A stretch of DNA of 6,728 bases from Acidobacteriaceae bacterium (GTDB lineage: Bacteria; Acidobacteriota; Terriglobia; Terriglobales; SbA1): NCBI GenBank assembly GCA_003136335.1, contig PLEA01000665.1:1-6728 (forward strand). The letters are read 5' to 3'. Below, piece by piece: positions 6,197 through 6,728 of this stretch. The first letter of the stretch is position 1. Each line of letters starts with the position of its first letter. The notes under the pieces were generated by a model, which ran no database searches, was not told the origin of the DNA, and was given only the letters and a program-made list of their open reading frames with translations. The translations under genes were made by a program, and so were the position numbers.

Positions 6197-6225
6197 TGCC
6201 CAGACTTTTTACTTGTCGACTACTC

Positions 6226-6654
6226 CCGAGTGACTGGTCCTTCTTCGGTGAAACCTGCGACGACGAGGGGCAGTCAAGTAAGACCTGGCTATACCGCGCC
6301 GTGAGCACGCCCCTTAAACGACACGTCAAAGTCAAAGGCGAAGCCAACCCGTACGACCCGGCCTATGAGACCTACTTCGAGAAACGCGAAGCCGATCCCA
6401 TGCGGGACACGTTTCGGGGTACCCGCACTCTTCGCTTTCTCTGGTATGAACAACGTGGATGTTGCCCCGTGTGCAACGAGAGAATTACCCGGATCACAGG
6501 CTGGCGCCTTCACCACTGCGTCCTCCGTGTTTGCGATGGTTCGACCCATGCCACGAACCGCGTTTTACTCCATCCAGAGTGCCATGACAGGGTTCATCGT
6601 CAGCGTCTGTCGTATCGAAACCGCGTCTCCTCTAGCGAGGCGTTTGAAGGGCTT
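6226..6654 (+). pseudogene. Group II intron-encoded protein, C-terminal HNH endonuclease fragment
   Basis: Frame 1 reads DWSFFGETCDDEGQ, WLYRAVSTPLKRHVKVKGEA, NPYDPAYETYFEKRE, then LRFLWYEQRGCCPVCNERIT, RITGWRLHHCVLR and ATNRVLLHPECHDRVHRQ. The S-T-P-x-K-R-H-x-K-V-K-x-E-A-N-P-Y-D-P block is the linker characteristic of bacterial intron-encoded proteins. The end is their HNH domain: zinc cysteines at CPVC (6463-6474), His-His (6511-6516), Asn (6556-6558) and the final C-H...V-H (6580-6597) are all kept. In the intact protein this domain cuts the second target strand. The reverse transcriptase and maturase (X) parts are missing. Homology starts near 6226; the frame is open from 6145 but without similarity before that. 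Unusually, no stop occurs before domain V, and the frame stays open to the window end, so the original stop was probably lost or frame-shifted. It cannot be a functional enzyme by itself. Confidence 0.85.
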
Positions 6655-6688
6655 GAGCCGGATGAAGGGAAACTTTCAAGTCCGGTTC
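6655..6688 (+). ncRNA. Group II intron domain V
   Basis: The 34-base hairpin fits the canonical form. The lower stem pairs GAGCCGGA (6655-6662) with TCCGGTTC (6681-6688), including the AGC catalytic triad at 6656-6658. T6663·G6680 follows, with a two-base bulge A6678-A6679. The upper stem is 6664-6668 with 6673-6677, capped by a GAAA tetraloop at 6669-6672. This is the catalytic centre of the ribozyme and shows no damage. Confidence 0.92.
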
Positions 6689-6691
6689 TGA

Positions 6692-6728
6692 GAGGGCCGG
6701 GCAGACGCGAGGCTGCCTGGCTACTCGG
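6692..6728 (+). ncRNA. Group II intron domain VI with branch-point A (3' end cut by window)
   Basis: The stem pairs 6695-6704 with 6713-6722 around an 8-base loop, and 6692-6694 with 6724-6726. A6723 is left bulged between them, in the place of the branch-point adenosine. Five bases follow A6723 within the window, so a terminal AY two bases further on would place the branch at the usual -8. Confidence 0.85.

Larger units (their letters stand above)
5840..6210 (+). terminator. Terminator of the peptidase gene, apparently split by an inserted element
   Basis: GTTTGGGCA (5840-5848) pairs with TGCCCAGAC (6197-6205), 9 bp with one G·T, and TTTTT follows at 6206-6210. The arms are now 348 bases apart. 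Removing the element at 5871-6186 and one copy of its 10-bp direct repeat gives a hairpin with a 22-base loop and a T-run, 42 bases after the peptidase stop, much like the terminator at 3677-3723. The restored structure is inferred; the arms and T-run are seen. Confidence 0.45.
6223..6728 (+). mobile_element. Group II intron, 5'-truncated 3' fragment (runs off the window end)
   Basis: The segment contains, in the natural order, the C-terminal part of an intron-encoded protein (HNH region), domain V and domain VI. The intron's 5' domains I-III and the reverse transcriptase and maturase coding parts are absent, as recognisable sequence begins only near 6223-6232. Loss of the 5' part with a kept 3' end is what incomplete target-primed reverse transcription produces; deletion is the alternative. 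The presence of an HNH endonuclease domain argues against bacterial class C, which lacks it. The 3' splice boundary should lie about two bases past 6728. This copy cannot splice or move alone. The exact 5' junction is uncertain by some 20 bases. Confidence 0.85.

Noticed and set aside
5801..6304. Frame 2 is open for about 168 codons across the MITE, with both inverted repeats in frame.
   Set aside because: There is no credible start or ribosome site before the GTG at 5996. The product is low-complexity with no family sign, and the terminal and internal repeats explain the sequence better.

Overview
The window looks like a stretch of an Acidobacteriota-type chromosome. The reasons are an aromatic/glycine YXWGXW-repeat secreted protein, a DUF2207/TMEM43 neighbourhood, a secreted S9 peptidase, moderately high GC, and several decayed or mobile pieces between genes. 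The assignment rests on gene style, not on a marker gene.

Layout. (1) Positions 3-299 hold the C-terminal end of a DUF2207 membrane protein, with a Gly/Ser-rich tail. (2) Positions 300-1101 are gene debris: a GC-rich hairpin, the middle of a TMEM43-family gene with a one-base frameshift and both ends missing, then from about 900 an opposite-strand fragment of a helical protein that starts directly behind the SRPBCC stop codon. (3) Positions 1102-1901, minus strand, hold an intact two-gene operon: an ArsR-family repressor followed with a 4-base overlap by an AHSA1/SRPBCC protein, with an AT-rich palindromic promoter in front. (4) Positions 1938-2428 contain no gene I can support. (5) Positions 2429-3613 encode a secreted YXWGXW-repeat protein with a Gln-rich coiled-coil tail, closed by a clear intrinsic terminator. 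(6) Positions 3834-5798 encode a full-length S9 prolyl-oligopeptidase-family protein with a six-bladed PD40 propeller and an intact Ser/Asp/His triad.

(7) Positions 5799-6728 are the most interesting part. A 316-bp non-coding element has 27-bp terminal inverted repeats (24/27 identical) and is flanked by a perfect 10-bp direct repeat, CCTTTTTATG. It looks like a MITE with its target-site duplication. Removing the element and one repeat rejoins two arms of a terminator-like hairpin followed by TTTTT, so it seems to have landed in the loop of the peptidase gene's terminator. Directly after it lies the 3' end of a group II intron: the C-terminal HNH part of the intron-encoded protein, a textbook domain V, and domain VI with a bulged branch-point A. 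The intron's 5' part is absent, and its 3' end should fall about two bases beyond the window.

The genes do not form one pathway. DUF2207 and TMEM43 probably once belonged to one envelope-related cluster. ArsR and SRPBCC are a self-contained regulated pair. The YXWGXW protein and the S9 peptidase are separate exported products.
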